64,000 nt of DNA from positions 124,001-188,000 of the forward strand of contig NZ_QNUM01000006.1 of NCBI RefSeq assembly GCF_003574655.1. Direction: 5' to 3'. The translations under genes were made by a program, and so were the position numbers. This document shows, one piece after another, positions 53,899 to 61,832 of this stretch; position 1 is the stretch's first letter; every line of letters begins with the position of its first letter. Source of the stretch: Cohaesibacter haloalkalitolerans (GTDB lineage Bacteria; Pseudomonadota; Alphaproteobacteria; Rhizobiales; Cohaesibacteraceae). The notes below the pieces were generated by a model. That model made no database searches. It was not told the origin of the DNA and saw only the letters and a program-made list of their open reading frames with translations.

Positions 53899-54828
53899 AT
53901 GGCACAGGCACATCACCTTTCACCGATCACCGATCGGCTGCTGGATGCAGCAGGAAACTCGATTGAACGTCTGCCAATGCTCCCGATCATCTTCGATCGA
54001 ATGGCACGGGTATTTGCAGACACAATGCGTCAGCGGGCGGCGTCTCCGGTTTTTGTTTCCGTAAGCTATATCGGCAACGATCGCATCGGCGACATCCTGG
54101 ACGAAAATGAGGCCAATGCACTGGCTGCGGTCGTCTATACGCCGGAATGGGACACTCGCCTGCTGATCGGCTTTGACCGGGACTTCATCTTCTCGATGAT
54201 GGAGGTTCTGTTCGGGGCGGATGGCACCGAGCCGCCGATTGATGACGAGCGGCCTTTCTCGAATATCGAGACGCGCGTCGCCCGATCCCTGTTCATGGAT
54301 GCCATCAAGGCGCTGGAAGATGCCCTGAAGTCGATTTCCAACATCACGTTGAAATTCGAGCGCATCGAAACCCGCATGGACTTCGCCGTGATCGGTCGCC
54401 GCAACAATTCGGCTGTCGTCGGTCGTCTGCTGTTGCAGGCCATCGGCCGGGGCGGCGAAATGTTTGTCGTCGTGCCCCACTCCGCCCTGACCCCGTTGCG
54501 CCAGAATCTGGCTCAGGTCGTCAGCGGCGAAGGCAACAACCGCGACAAGGCATGGACCCAGCAGTTCCAGGCGGAAATCCAGCGCACCCAGATCAAGCTT
54601 GATGCCGTGCTTGAGGAGCAGACCATCACGCTTGACAGGCTTGCGGATCTCAAAATCGGTGATGTCATCCAGCTGCAGGCCACCCCGCGTTCCAAAGTTT
54701 CGCTGCAATGTAACAGGCAACCTCTCTTCAGTTGTTCAATGGGCCAGTCCGAGGGCTCCTATTGTCTTCAGGTCGAAGAGCAGATCCACCAGAAAGAGGA
54801 CATCCTAGATGATATCTTATCTCGCTGA
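53899..54828 (+). CDS. fliM: Flagellar switch protein FliM
   Basis: 309 residues: a FliM/CheC-like middle domain (FVSVSYIGNDRIGDILDENEANALAAVVYTPEWDTRLLIGFDRDFIF) and a C-terminal SpoA domain (QIKLDAVLEEQTITLDRLADLKIGDVIQL). The usual N-terminal CheY-binding motif of the LSQ-EIDALL type is not seen. It forms the C ring with FliN and FliG. It starts 3 bases after motA and overlaps the next gene by 20 bases. Confidence 0.93.
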   Translation: MAQAHHLSPITDRLLDAAGNSIERLPMLPIIFDRMARVFADTMRQRAASPVFVSVSYIGNDRIGDILDENEANALAAVVYTPEWDTRLLIGFDRDFIFSMMEVLFGADGTEPPIDDERPFSNIETRVARSLFMDAIKALEDALKSISNITLKFERIETRMDFAVIGRRNNSAVVGRLLLQAIGRGGEMFVVVPHSALTPLRQNLAQVVSGEGNNRDKAWTQQFQAEIQRTQIKLDAVLEEQTITLDRLADLKIGDVIQLQATPRSKVSLQCNRQPLFSCSMGQSEGSYCLQVEEQIHQKEDILDDILSR

Positions 54829-55324
54829 CGGCATTTTGATGATTGCCCTGATCGTTACCTCGGTCTGGGTGATGAAAATGAACAATCGCCTGCAGAAGCT
54901 GCGCGACAATCACTTTGAGTTCCGCCGCGTCATGGAACAGACCAATCAGGCCCTTGAGGGGATCGAGGTGTCGATTGACGAGATCAACGTGCGCGGACAG
55001 CAGGTTCTCAATGCTCTGGGCCGGCGAATCGACGAAGCGCGCGACATTGTCACCGACATTGACAAGATGACCCGCGAAGTGCGTGGCCAGCAGAAGGAAT
55101 TGCGTCTGGAAATGGTCGCCTTTCAGGAAGCGATCGGCAAGGAATGCAACAACCAGATCGGCATTCTGAAAAAGATCAGCGAAGCGGCCAACGAGGCGGT
55201 GAGGAAGGAAGCCTCAACCGGCCAGGGTGCCAGTGCGGCCGGGGCCTCGGCTGAACGCCCGCCCTTCTATCGCATCGAGGACCAGCTGCCTTCCATGCTG
55301 CGCCGCGTCAACCTGAAATCATGA
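54809..55324 (+). CDS. DUF6468-type membrane-anchored coiled-coil protein
   Basis: 171 residues: one N-terminal membrane helix (SYLADGILMIALIVTSVWVMKM), then a coiled coil (LRDNHFEFRRVMEQTNQALEGIEVSIDEINVRGQQVLNALGRRIDEARDIVTDIDKMTREV) and a proline/alanine-rich tail. It lies between fliM and fliN, where DUF6468 genes are found in alphaproteobacteria. Function not established; a C-ring or stator accessory is possible. Confidence 0.78.
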   Translation: MISYLADGILMIALIVTSVWVMKMNNRLQKLRDNHFEFRRVMEQTNQALEGIEVSIDEINVRGQQVLNALGRRIDEARDIVTDIDKMTREVRGQQKELRLEMVAFQEAIGKECNNQIGILKKISEAANEAVRKEASTGQGASAAGASAERPPFYRIEDQLPSMLRRVNLKS

Positions 55325-55377
55325 AGCCGGTGACCCCCGTCAACCGGACCAGTCAGACACACTAGAGGAACAGACCC

Positions 55378-55803
55378 ATGAATCCCGATGATATCGAGTT
55401 CCAGAAAATCGAATTTGACGAACCGGCAGCCCCTCCGTCGGCTGCTGCCAAGAAGGAAGGGCCTGCGCTGGCCGACTTCTCGATGACCAACAGCGATGGC
55501 CCGACCATTGGTGCCACCATCGATACCGACCGCAACCTCGACAATATCCTCGGCATTCCGGTGGAGATCCAGGTGGTTCTCGGCTCGGCCTCGATGCTGG
55601 TCTCCAACTTGCTCAAGCTTGGCCGTGGTGCGGTGATCCCGCTCGACCACCGGGTCGGCGAGCCGGTCGAGGTCGTTGTAAACGGGCGGGTGGTAGCCCG
55701 CGGCGAGGTGGTCGTCGTCGAGGATGACAACTCCCGCTTCGGCGTTTCCCTGACGGAGATTGTCGGAACCGGCAATGTCTCCAAGCCCGAAGCCTTCAAT
55801 TAA
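55378..55803 (+). CDS. fliN: Flagellar switch protein FliN
   Basis: 141 residues. A variable acidic N-terminus leads into the SpoA domain: ILGIPVEIQVVLGSASMLVSNLLKLGRGAVIPLDHRVGEPVEVVVNGRVVARGEVVVVEDD, ending GVSLTEIV. It forms the lower C ring and docks the export ATPase complex. Confidence 0.94.
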   Translation: MNPDDIEFQKIEFDEPAAPPSAAAKKEGPALADFSMTNSDGPTIGATIDTDRNLDNILGIPVEIQVVLGSASMLVSNLLKLGRGAVIPLDHRVGEPVEVVVNGRVVARGEVVVVEDDNSRFGVSLTEIVGTGNVSKPEAFN

Positions 55804-55834
55804 GCAAGTAAAGTCAATCAAGTAGAGGTGTGTC

Positions 55835-56884
55835 ATGGCGGCCCTGCCTGCTGTAGCAAACGAAATTCAGCCTCCCGAGCCCCAACTGAGAAAGTTCAGA
55901 GGCGTTGAAAAGGTTGCTGCCTTGATTCTGGGAATGGGGCAGACCAACGCTGCCCGCGTGCTCTCCCACTTCGACAGTGACGAGATCCGGCTGATCACCC
56001 GCATCGCGGCCCAGCTGGGCAGCATCAATGCCCGGGAGATGGAATCCATCATCGATGAATTCGTCAAGCAGTTCGGCGAAGGGGCAAGCCTTTACGGATC
56101 TGTCAACGAGGTGCAGAAGCTGCTGACCGGCGTGCTGCCGGAAGACGAGGTGTCCGACATCATCGCCGATGTGGCCGGGTCATCGAACTGGTCCATCTGG
56201 GACAGGATCGCCAACATCTCCGAGACGGCCATTGCCAACTATCTCAAGAAGGAACACCCCCAGACGGCGGCCTTCATTCTGTCGCGCAGCAAGCCAACGG
56301 CTGCCGCCAAGGTCATGAACCAGCTGCCGCCGGAAATGCGCAACCAGCTGATGCGGCGCATGCTGACCATCAAGCCGATCGTGCCCGAGGCGGCCAGAGA
56401 CATCGAGAAAGTGCTGCATGAGGACTTCCTGCTCAACTTCTCGGGCAACATGCAGGCGGATACCTTCTCGCGCATGGCCGACATCCTCAACAAGATGGAA
56501 CGTGACCAGATGGAGGCCGCTCTCAATTCTCTCGAAGAGCGTCAGCCGAAGGCGGCCGAAGCCCTCAAGGGTCTGTTGTTCACCTTCGACGACATCATCA
56601 ATCTCACGCCACGGGCGCGCATGGCCATTTTCGACCAGATCAACACCGAACAGATTGTCATGGCCCTCAAGGGAACCGATCAGGGGCTGCGCCAGTCCAT
56701 TCTTTCGACCCTTGCCAGCCGAACCCGCAGGATCATCGAGCACGAGCTGTCCAGCGGCCAGCCGGCTGCCGAACGGGATGTCTTCGCCGCACGGCGCGAG
56801 ATCACCGATCTGGCGCTCGAGATGGCCGGACGCGGAGAGATCGATCTCAACCCGAAACAGGAAGGTGGAGCCTTCCTGCAATAG
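55835..56884 (+). CDS. fliG: Flagellar switch protein FliG
   Basis: 349 residues with the three FliG domains. GVEKVAALILGMGQTNAARVLSHFDSDEIRLITRIAAQLG begins the N-terminal FliF-binding domain, KEHPQTAAFILSRSKPTAAAKVMNQLPPEMRNQLMRRML is the middle domain with the EHPQ motif, and LFTFDDIINLTPRARMAIFDQINTEQIVMALKGTD is the torque-generating charged ridge region. It binds FliF and MotA. Confidence 0.96.
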   Translation: MAALPAVANEIQPPEPQLRKFRGVEKVAALILGMGQTNAARVLSHFDSDEIRLITRIAAQLGSINAREMESIIDEFVKQFGEGASLYGSVNEVQKLLTGVLPEDEVSDIIADVAGSSNWSIWDRIANISETAIANYLKKEHPQTAAFILSRSKPTAAAKVMNQLPPEMRNQLMRRMLTIKPIVPEAARDIEKVLHEDFLLNFSGNMQADTFSRMADILNKMERDQMEAALNSLEERQPKAAEALKGLLFTFDDIINLTPRARMAIFDQINTEQIVMALKGTDQGLRQSILSTLASRTRRIIEHELSSGQPAAERDVFAARREITDLALEMAGRGEIDLNPKQEGGAFLQ

Positions 56885-56937
56885 GCTTCTTGCCTGAGCG
56901 CCCGTCGGACTTCCGGCGCCGGACGATGTAGGTCACG

Positions 56938-58023
56938 ATGTCAGACGAAGACAAAGACAGCAAGACAGAAGAGCCGACAGAAAAAAAGATCAGGGACACG
57001 ATAGAGAAGGGCAACCTTCCCCTGTCCAAGGAGGTGAACGCCTTCGCGACCTTTCTGGGTCTGCTGATCATTCTGGCGTTTGCAGTGAAAACCCAGGTGG
57101 CCTCACTTTCGGCGGCCTTGTCATGGATACTTGATGGAACAGGAGACATCCGACTTGAAAACGAAGCGCAATTTGCCCAGCTCGGATCAGCCGTCGGCAT
57201 CGTGGTGGCCAAGTTTCTGGTCGCTCCGGTTTGCATCCTGCTTGTCTTCGGGCTCGCTGCGACATGGGTTCAGCATCCGCCACAGATTGCCTTTGACCGG
57301 CTGCGTCCCGATTTATCGAAACTCTCGCCCGGCAAGGGGCTCTCGCGCATGTTCGGGGTTCAGGGCTGGGTCGAGTTTCTCAAGGCTCTCGCAAAACTCA
57401 TCATGCTTGGCGTTGTGCTCGGCATCATCATTTCAAGTCAACGACAGGTTCTGGTGAATAGCATGTTTACAGATCCAACCCTGCTGCCTGAGGAGCTCCT
57501 CAGCCTCACGATCCGGCTGGTGTCCGGCATCTGTGTTGCAACGGTTTCGCTGGTTCTGCTCGACGTGCTCTGGGTCAGGGGCAAATGGCGCCGCGACATT
57601 CGCATGAGCCCGAAGGAAGTTAAGGATGAAATCAAGCAGTCCGAGGGCGATCCCATGGTCAAGGGCCGGATGCGCTCTCTGGCGCGCGACCGAGCCCGCA
57701 ACCGCATGATTGCATCTGTTCCCCAGGCAACGGTCGTGATCGCCAACCCGACACACTTTTCCGTTGCCTTGCGCTATGAACACAGCGTAGACAAGGCGCC
57801 CGTGGTCGTTGCCAAGGGGCAGGATCTCATCGCGCTGAAAATACGTCAAATTGCAGAAGAAAACGGCATTCCGGTCATCGAGAACGTGCCTCTGGCGCGG
57901 GCTCTGTTTGCCGAGAGTGAAGTTGATCTGCCTATACCACCACAGTTTTTCCGGGTTGTTGCAGAAATTCTATACTATGTGTATTCTGCCGATGGCTCGA
58001 ATTACAAAACAGCTTCGGGCTAG
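56938..58023 (+). CDS. flhB: Flagellar export switch protein FlhB
   Basis: 361 residues: four membrane helices and a cytoplasmic domain with the autocleavage motif NPTH at 270-273 (VVIANPTHFSVALRY), followed by PVVVAKGQDLIALKIRQIAEENGIPVIENVPLARALF. Cleavage switches export from rod-hook to filament substrates. It starts 53 bases after fliG. Confidence 0.95.
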   Translation: MSDEDKDSKTEEPTEKKIRDTIEKGNLPLSKEVNAFATFLGLLIILAFAVKTQVASLSAALSWILDGTGDIRLENEAQFAQLGSAVGIVVAKFLVAPVCILLVFGLAATWVQHPPQIAFDRLRPDLSKLSPGKGLSRMFGVQGWVEFLKALAKLIMLGVVLGIIISSQRQVLVNSMFTDPTLLPEELLSLTIRLVSGICVATVSLVLLDVLWVRGKWRRDIRMSPKEVKDEIKQSEGDPMVKGRMRSLARDRARNRMIASVPQATVVIANPTHFSVALRYEHSVDKAPVVVAKGQDLIALKIRQIAEENGIPVIENVPLARALFAESEVDLPIPPQFFRVVAEILYYVYSADGSNYKTASG

Positions 58024-58025
58024 GA

Positions 58026-58523
58026 ATGAACAACGCTTCCCGGAAATCGACCATGATCAGTCGAGACCCTCTTGCGACCGCAGGTCGTAGAGATGTTTAT
58101 AAACACGCCATGCTATGGGCAATCAGGGATATCATCAATGAGCTGAGGCTTGTCGATGCAGGGCATCTCGTTTCCTACATTTTCACAGATTCCCATGCCA
58201 ACATTCAGGATCTGGTCGCGTCGTCCTGCGAGTTGTTCCTGAAGGAAAACACCCTGTTCTACCGGGGCACGGCCGAGGCCGAACTGGAATGGTCCGGCCC
58301 GCCGAAGGTCCTGTTGGGGATGCAGTTCCGCCATCTCGATCTCAATGCCCGCTTCAGGCTTCTGTTCTGGGGCGAAGAGACGGAGATCGTGCTGGAAGAC
58401 ATCAGCTATGAAGACGGCACTAACGATAGCAACGGCGACATCGAGCGCTTTGTGCGGGTGTTGTCCGATGCCCGCCTCAAACAGCCGGAAGCCCGCTGGG
58501 TAGCCAACGGGTTGCTCGAATAG
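58026..58523 (+). CDS. Flagellar-unit protein of unknown function downstream of flhB
   Basis: 165 residues with no named domain. It is soluble, with HAMLWAIRDIINELRLVDAGHLVSYIFTDSHANIQDLVASSCELFLKENTLFYRG in the first half and a beta-rich middle (LEWSGPPKVLLGMQFRHLDLNARFRLLFWGEETEIVLEDISY). It starts 2 bases after the flhB stop, so it is translated as part of the motA-flhB unit. An internal ATG nine codons on is an alternative start. Confidence 0.7.
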   Translation: MNNASRKSTMISRDPLATAGRRDVYKHAMLWAIRDIINELRLVDAGHLVSYIFTDSHANIQDLVASSCELFLKENTLFYRGTAEAELEWSGPPKVLLGMQFRHLDLNARFRLLFWGEETEIVLEDISYEDGTNDSNGDIERFVRVLSDARLKQPEARWVANGLLE

Positions 58524-58550
58524 TGGTCGCAATCGCCGGGTGAGGGGGCC

Positions 58551-58576
58551 CCGCCGGACCCCTTAGTATCCGGCGG
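58551..58576. terminator. Hairpin between the convergent flhB unit and kor locus
   Basis: Perfect 8-base arms CCGCCGGA/TCCGGCGG around a 10-base loop, in the 68-base gap between two convergent genes. No clear U-run on either side. Confidence 0.5.
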
Positions 58577-58591
58577 ATCACGGTTCGCTTT

Positions 58592-60832
58592 CTAGAGAAA
58601 CGGTTTTGCCCGTTCCATCAGGTCTTCAAGGTCCGGTTCATTCGGGTTGCGTGGCTTGCCCGGATGAATGATGCTGACCTGACAGCCCTCGGCCGCATCC
58701 ACCAGTTGGCGATAGGTGCCCGCATCCGGATCGGCGATAAAGGCCTGCATGTTTTCATTGTAGCCGAACAGACGGTCGTTGATCTGGCGACACTCGTTGC
58801 AGGTTGTGCAGCGCGATGTCTCGATCCACGGCATGTCATCGAGCACTTCCGCAACGGCGCTATCGCTCTCTTCCTCCACGGCCTTCGCCTCGGTCTTTGG
58901 CACAGGGGCACCCGGAGCCGGTTCCGTCTTCGCCTCGTCTGGGGATTGTGTCAGGCTGCTCTCTGTCGAGAGTTCGACAACCAGGGCTTCCCGCTTGCGC
59001 CGTTCCTCGGCCAGTTTGGCCAGAACATGGGAGTTGTTGATGCCTGCCAGCTCCTGCAGCTGGGTCCAGGCATCATTGCAACGCCGTGCCGCGACCGTGA
59101 TCTTGTCATCAACCACGACCCGCATCATCTGGTTCTGACGGTCGATGCCAAGCACGAAGGCGCGTTTGATGTCCGTTGCCGAACTCGACGCTTTCAGCTG
59201 TTCATCGAACGGTACCATGTCACCGCTCCAGCTCCCGGCCTCGACCGTCTGGCAGAAGCGGTGATAGCGGGCATCGGCCAGGGCAAAGTCGCCAAGGGTG
59301 AAACGCACGGTTTCCTGCTGGCGCCGCCCCGAGGTATCCTCGAACAGCAATGTGTGTTCCGGCCAGTCCCGCTCAAGCTGCGGGTTGGCGGACAGGTCGA
59401 ACCGGCTCGCCAGATCGTTGCCCGCTGAAGGGTCATAGCTGAAATTGGGGAACATCCGGCATTCGGTCGCGGCAGCCGCCAGAATATAGGCAGGCACCCC
59501 GGCCACGGTTTTCGTGGCGCCCGAATAGATGCTGAACATCGCCGGTCCGCCATATTGCATGGCAGCAACGAGGTCTCCCTGCATCCGGACCATGTGGGCA
59601 CTGGAGCATTGCACGACAAAGGCATTGTTGATGCCCATGGCCATGCTGGCAAGGCGCGCATTGCCCGCCCCGAAGGAATTGCGGGGAGGCTCGGGCGAGG
59701 TCGGGCCGAGAATGTCGTCAACCTGGATCATCACCTTGATCGGCAACCCGCAGGCAAGCGCCTCATAGGCACGGGCCAGCTCGACGGATTCGGTCACGCC
59801 GTCCCGCAAGAAAACGACAGCCGGTGGCAGGAAGGCCATCTGTTCCTCGGTGAGGTCGCTTTCATCGAAGCTCTCGAAGATAGCATCATGCAGCTCGGGA
59901 ACATATTTGTTCTCAACCTCCATTTCGGCAATTGCCAGCGCCTTGGTGAATTCGATGACGCTTGGCAGGCGATCCCGATAGGCATCGAGCGCCTCCGTGC
60001 AGCTCTGGAACACATAGCTGTAGCAGACCGCCTTGTCCGGATAGCTGAAGGTTGCCCGGCCCGGCCCGAAGAAAGCCTGGGTCTGCAGCACCTGCAGCAC
60101 ATGCCGGATGCGTGCCACCCGATCGGCTGGCAGCCGGTCTTCCGGACGCACCCGATGCAGGATGTTCGACAAGGCGCTGAAATCGATGGATTTGTCGCCA
60201 TCAAGGCCCATCGACTGGGCCAGAGCCCCCGGGCTGTGCGCCTCGTCGGACTTGATGTGGTCCGATTTCAGGATGTCGTTGAGCTTGAGCACCAGCCGGT
60301 CGACCTTGTAGCGGAACTTGCGGGCCCGCATGTGATGCATCGCCTGCCAGACATGGGCCAGCACCTTGCGAGGTGTTGCCTCTGAGCAGCCGATGACCCG
60401 GCCATCGACGGTGATGGCACCCCATGCCCGTTCGAGTGTTTCATCGAGAGGGCCAAAGGTCGACTGGCCGCTTTCAGCCACCAGTTCGGCCGAGCTGATC
60501 CGCCAGAGTTCGGAGAGCTTTTCCTCTGTCCCTTTGGCGACCTTGTCACGCATGCGCTGTTCAAGGCGCAGAACCTGCTGGCGCAGCTCCTCTCCGTCGG
60601 GGCCGAGCGGTGCGACGAGGCGCAAGGCTTCATCGACGATCTGGCTGAGAGGGATGAGCGGCTTTTGAACCTCCTCACCCTCGACCAGAACCAGCGGATA
60701 GTCATAGCGCAAAGTGTCGAGCGCCATGTAGCGGGCAAAGAGTGCCGGACGGAGGGCTGTCAATGCTGCCGCTCCGGCGGAAGCATCAGAGCCCGGGACC
60801 TGAGGGTCCGTTATGATTTGAGCCACCTGCAT
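58592..60832 (-). CDS. Degenerate PFOR-like TPP domain plus ferredoxin domain protein
   Basis: 746 residues. The region about 330-560 resembles the TPP-binding domain VI of pyruvate:ferredoxin oxidoreductase: GLPIKVMIQVDDIL where PFOR has VNVFVMDTEVYSN, then ARLASMAMGINNAF, QYGGPAMFSIYSG (PFOR: FPGPSLVIAY) and CRMFPNFSYDPSAGND. The GDG-type TPP motif is not evident, so this domain is probably not catalytic. The C-terminus has CTTCNEC and a fourth Cys in EGCQVSIIHPG, the layout of a 4Fe-4S ferredoxin. The Ala/Glu-rich linker 630-665 separates them. It lies 6 bases after korB, so it is probably the electron-accepting or structural third subunit. Confidence 0.7.
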   Translation of the reverse strand: MQVAQIITDPQVPGSDASAGAAALTALRPALFARYMALDTLRYDYPLVLVEGEEVQKPLIPLSQIVDEALRLVAPLGPDGEELRQQVLRLEQRMRDKVAKGTEEKLSELWRISSAELVAESGQSTFGPLDETLERAWGAITVDGRVIGCSEATPRKVLAHVWQAMHHMRARKFRYKVDRLVLKLNDILKSDHIKSDEAHSPGALAQSMGLDGDKSIDFSALSNILHRVRPEDRLPADRVARIRHVLQVLQTQAFFGPGRATFSYPDKAVCYSYVFQSCTEALDAYRDRLPSVIEFTKALAIAEMEVENKYVPELHDAIFESFDESDLTEEQMAFLPPAVVFLRDGVTESVELARAYEALACGLPIKVMIQVDDILGPTSPEPPRNSFGAGNARLASMAMGINNAFVVQCSSAHMVRMQGDLVAAMQYGGPAMFSIYSGATKTVAGVPAYILAAAATECRMFPNFSYDPSAGNDLASRFDLSANPQLERDWPEHTLLFEDTSGRRQQETVRFTLGDFALADARYHRFCQTVEAGSWSGDMVPFDEQLKASSSATDIKRAFVLGIDRQNQMMRVVVDDKITVAARRCNDAWTQLQELAGINNSHVLAKLAEERRKREALVVELSTESSLTQSPDEAKTEPAPGAPVPKTEAKAVEEESDSAVAEVLDDMPWIETSRCTTCNECRQINDRLFGYNENMQAFIADPDAGTYRQLVDAAEGCQVSIIHPGKPRNPNEPDLEDLMERAKPFL

Positions 60833-60838
60833 GATCGG

Positions 60839-61831
60839 TCACTCCCCGTTTGAGGCGGCCTGCTGGCCTTCGGGCCAGATGCCAACCTTGTCGAATTCTT
60901 CATTCAGGACGGTTTCCACCAGTTGCGGCGTGTTGGGACGCTTGCCTTTGCGCAATTCGTCATAACAGGGCACATCCGGGTTGGAATAGAGCACACCGAC
61001 CGGGATCTCCTCATCCAGCACGGCAAGAGCCTGCGCCCGGTGCAGATCAAGCGGGTCGTGGGTCTCCTGATTCTTGTAGATGCGGGACAGTTCCGGCTTC
61101 AGCCGCAATCCGTTCGAATGGGTGAGCATCCGGATCCTCAGCGGATCCTGCACGGCTGCATCGAAATGATGGTTCATGAAGTTCGGGCAACGTTGCAGGA
61201 TGCGGATGAAGGAAAAGCCCTTGTGATGATAGGCCTTGGACAGCACATCATAGAGCAGTTCCGGGATCCAGTCGGGCACTTGTGCCACAAAGGACACGTT
61301 GGCAATACCCAGCGTGACGCTCAGCGGGTTGAGCGGATTGAGGGTTGCCCCGAAGGGGGTGGTGTTGCTCTTCAGCCCCTTGGGGGATGTCGGCGAGGCC
61401 TGTTTCTTGGTGAGGCCATAGACATTGTTGTCATGCAGCAGCATCGTCATGTTCATGTTGTAACGCACGGCATGCAACCAGTGGGCCGCCCCGATGGAGC
61501 AGCAGTCGCCGTCGCCGGTTGTCACGAAAACATGCAGGTCGGGCCGCCGGATCTTGATGCCTTCGGCAATCGGCAGGGCGCGCCCGTGAATGCCATGGAA
61601 GCCATAGGCGTTCATATAGTGGGGCAGACGCGAGGCGCAGCCGATGCCCGAGACACAAACGGTCTTTTCCGGTGGCAGCTGTTCGTCGCGGCAGAGCCGC
61701 TGCATGGCGGTCAGAATGGCGTTGTCGCCGCAGCCCGTGCACCAGCGTGGGGTGATGGCGCTCTGATAGTCTGAAATCTGATAGTCCGTGTGCACCATCT
61801 GCATCAGACATTGGCTCATGGAAGCAGTCAT
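60839..61831 (-). CDS. 2-oxoacid:ferredoxin oxidoreductase beta subunit (KorB-type)
   Basis: 330 residues. The beta-subunit hallmarks are WCTGCGDN (C31, C34, two ligands for an iron-sulfur cluster), GIGCASRLPHYMNAYGFHGIHGRALPIAEGIKI, and the TPP/Mg motif GDGDCCSIG with NNVYGLTKKQASPTS after it. With KorA it oxidises a 2-oxoacid (2-oxoglutarate or pyruvate) to the CoA thioester and reduces ferredoxin. It overlaps nothing but begins one base after the korA stop. Confidence 0.9.
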   Translation of the reverse strand: MTASMSQCLMQMVHTDYQISDYQSAITPRWCTGCGDNAILTAMQRLCRDEQLPPEKTVCVSGIGCASRLPHYMNAYGFHGIHGRALPIAEGIKIRRPDLHVFVTTGDGDCCSIGAAHWLHAVRYNMNMTMLLHDNNVYGLTKKQASPTSPKGLKSNTTPFGATLNPLNPLSVTLGIANVSFVAQVPDWIPELLYDVLSKAYHHKGFSFIRILQRCPNFMNHHFDAAVQDPLRIRMLTHSNGLRLKPELSRIYKNQETHDPLDLHRAQALAVLDEEIPVGVLYSNPDVPCYDELRKGKRPNTPQLVETVLNEEFDKVGIWPEGQQAASNGE

Positions 61832-61832
61832 C

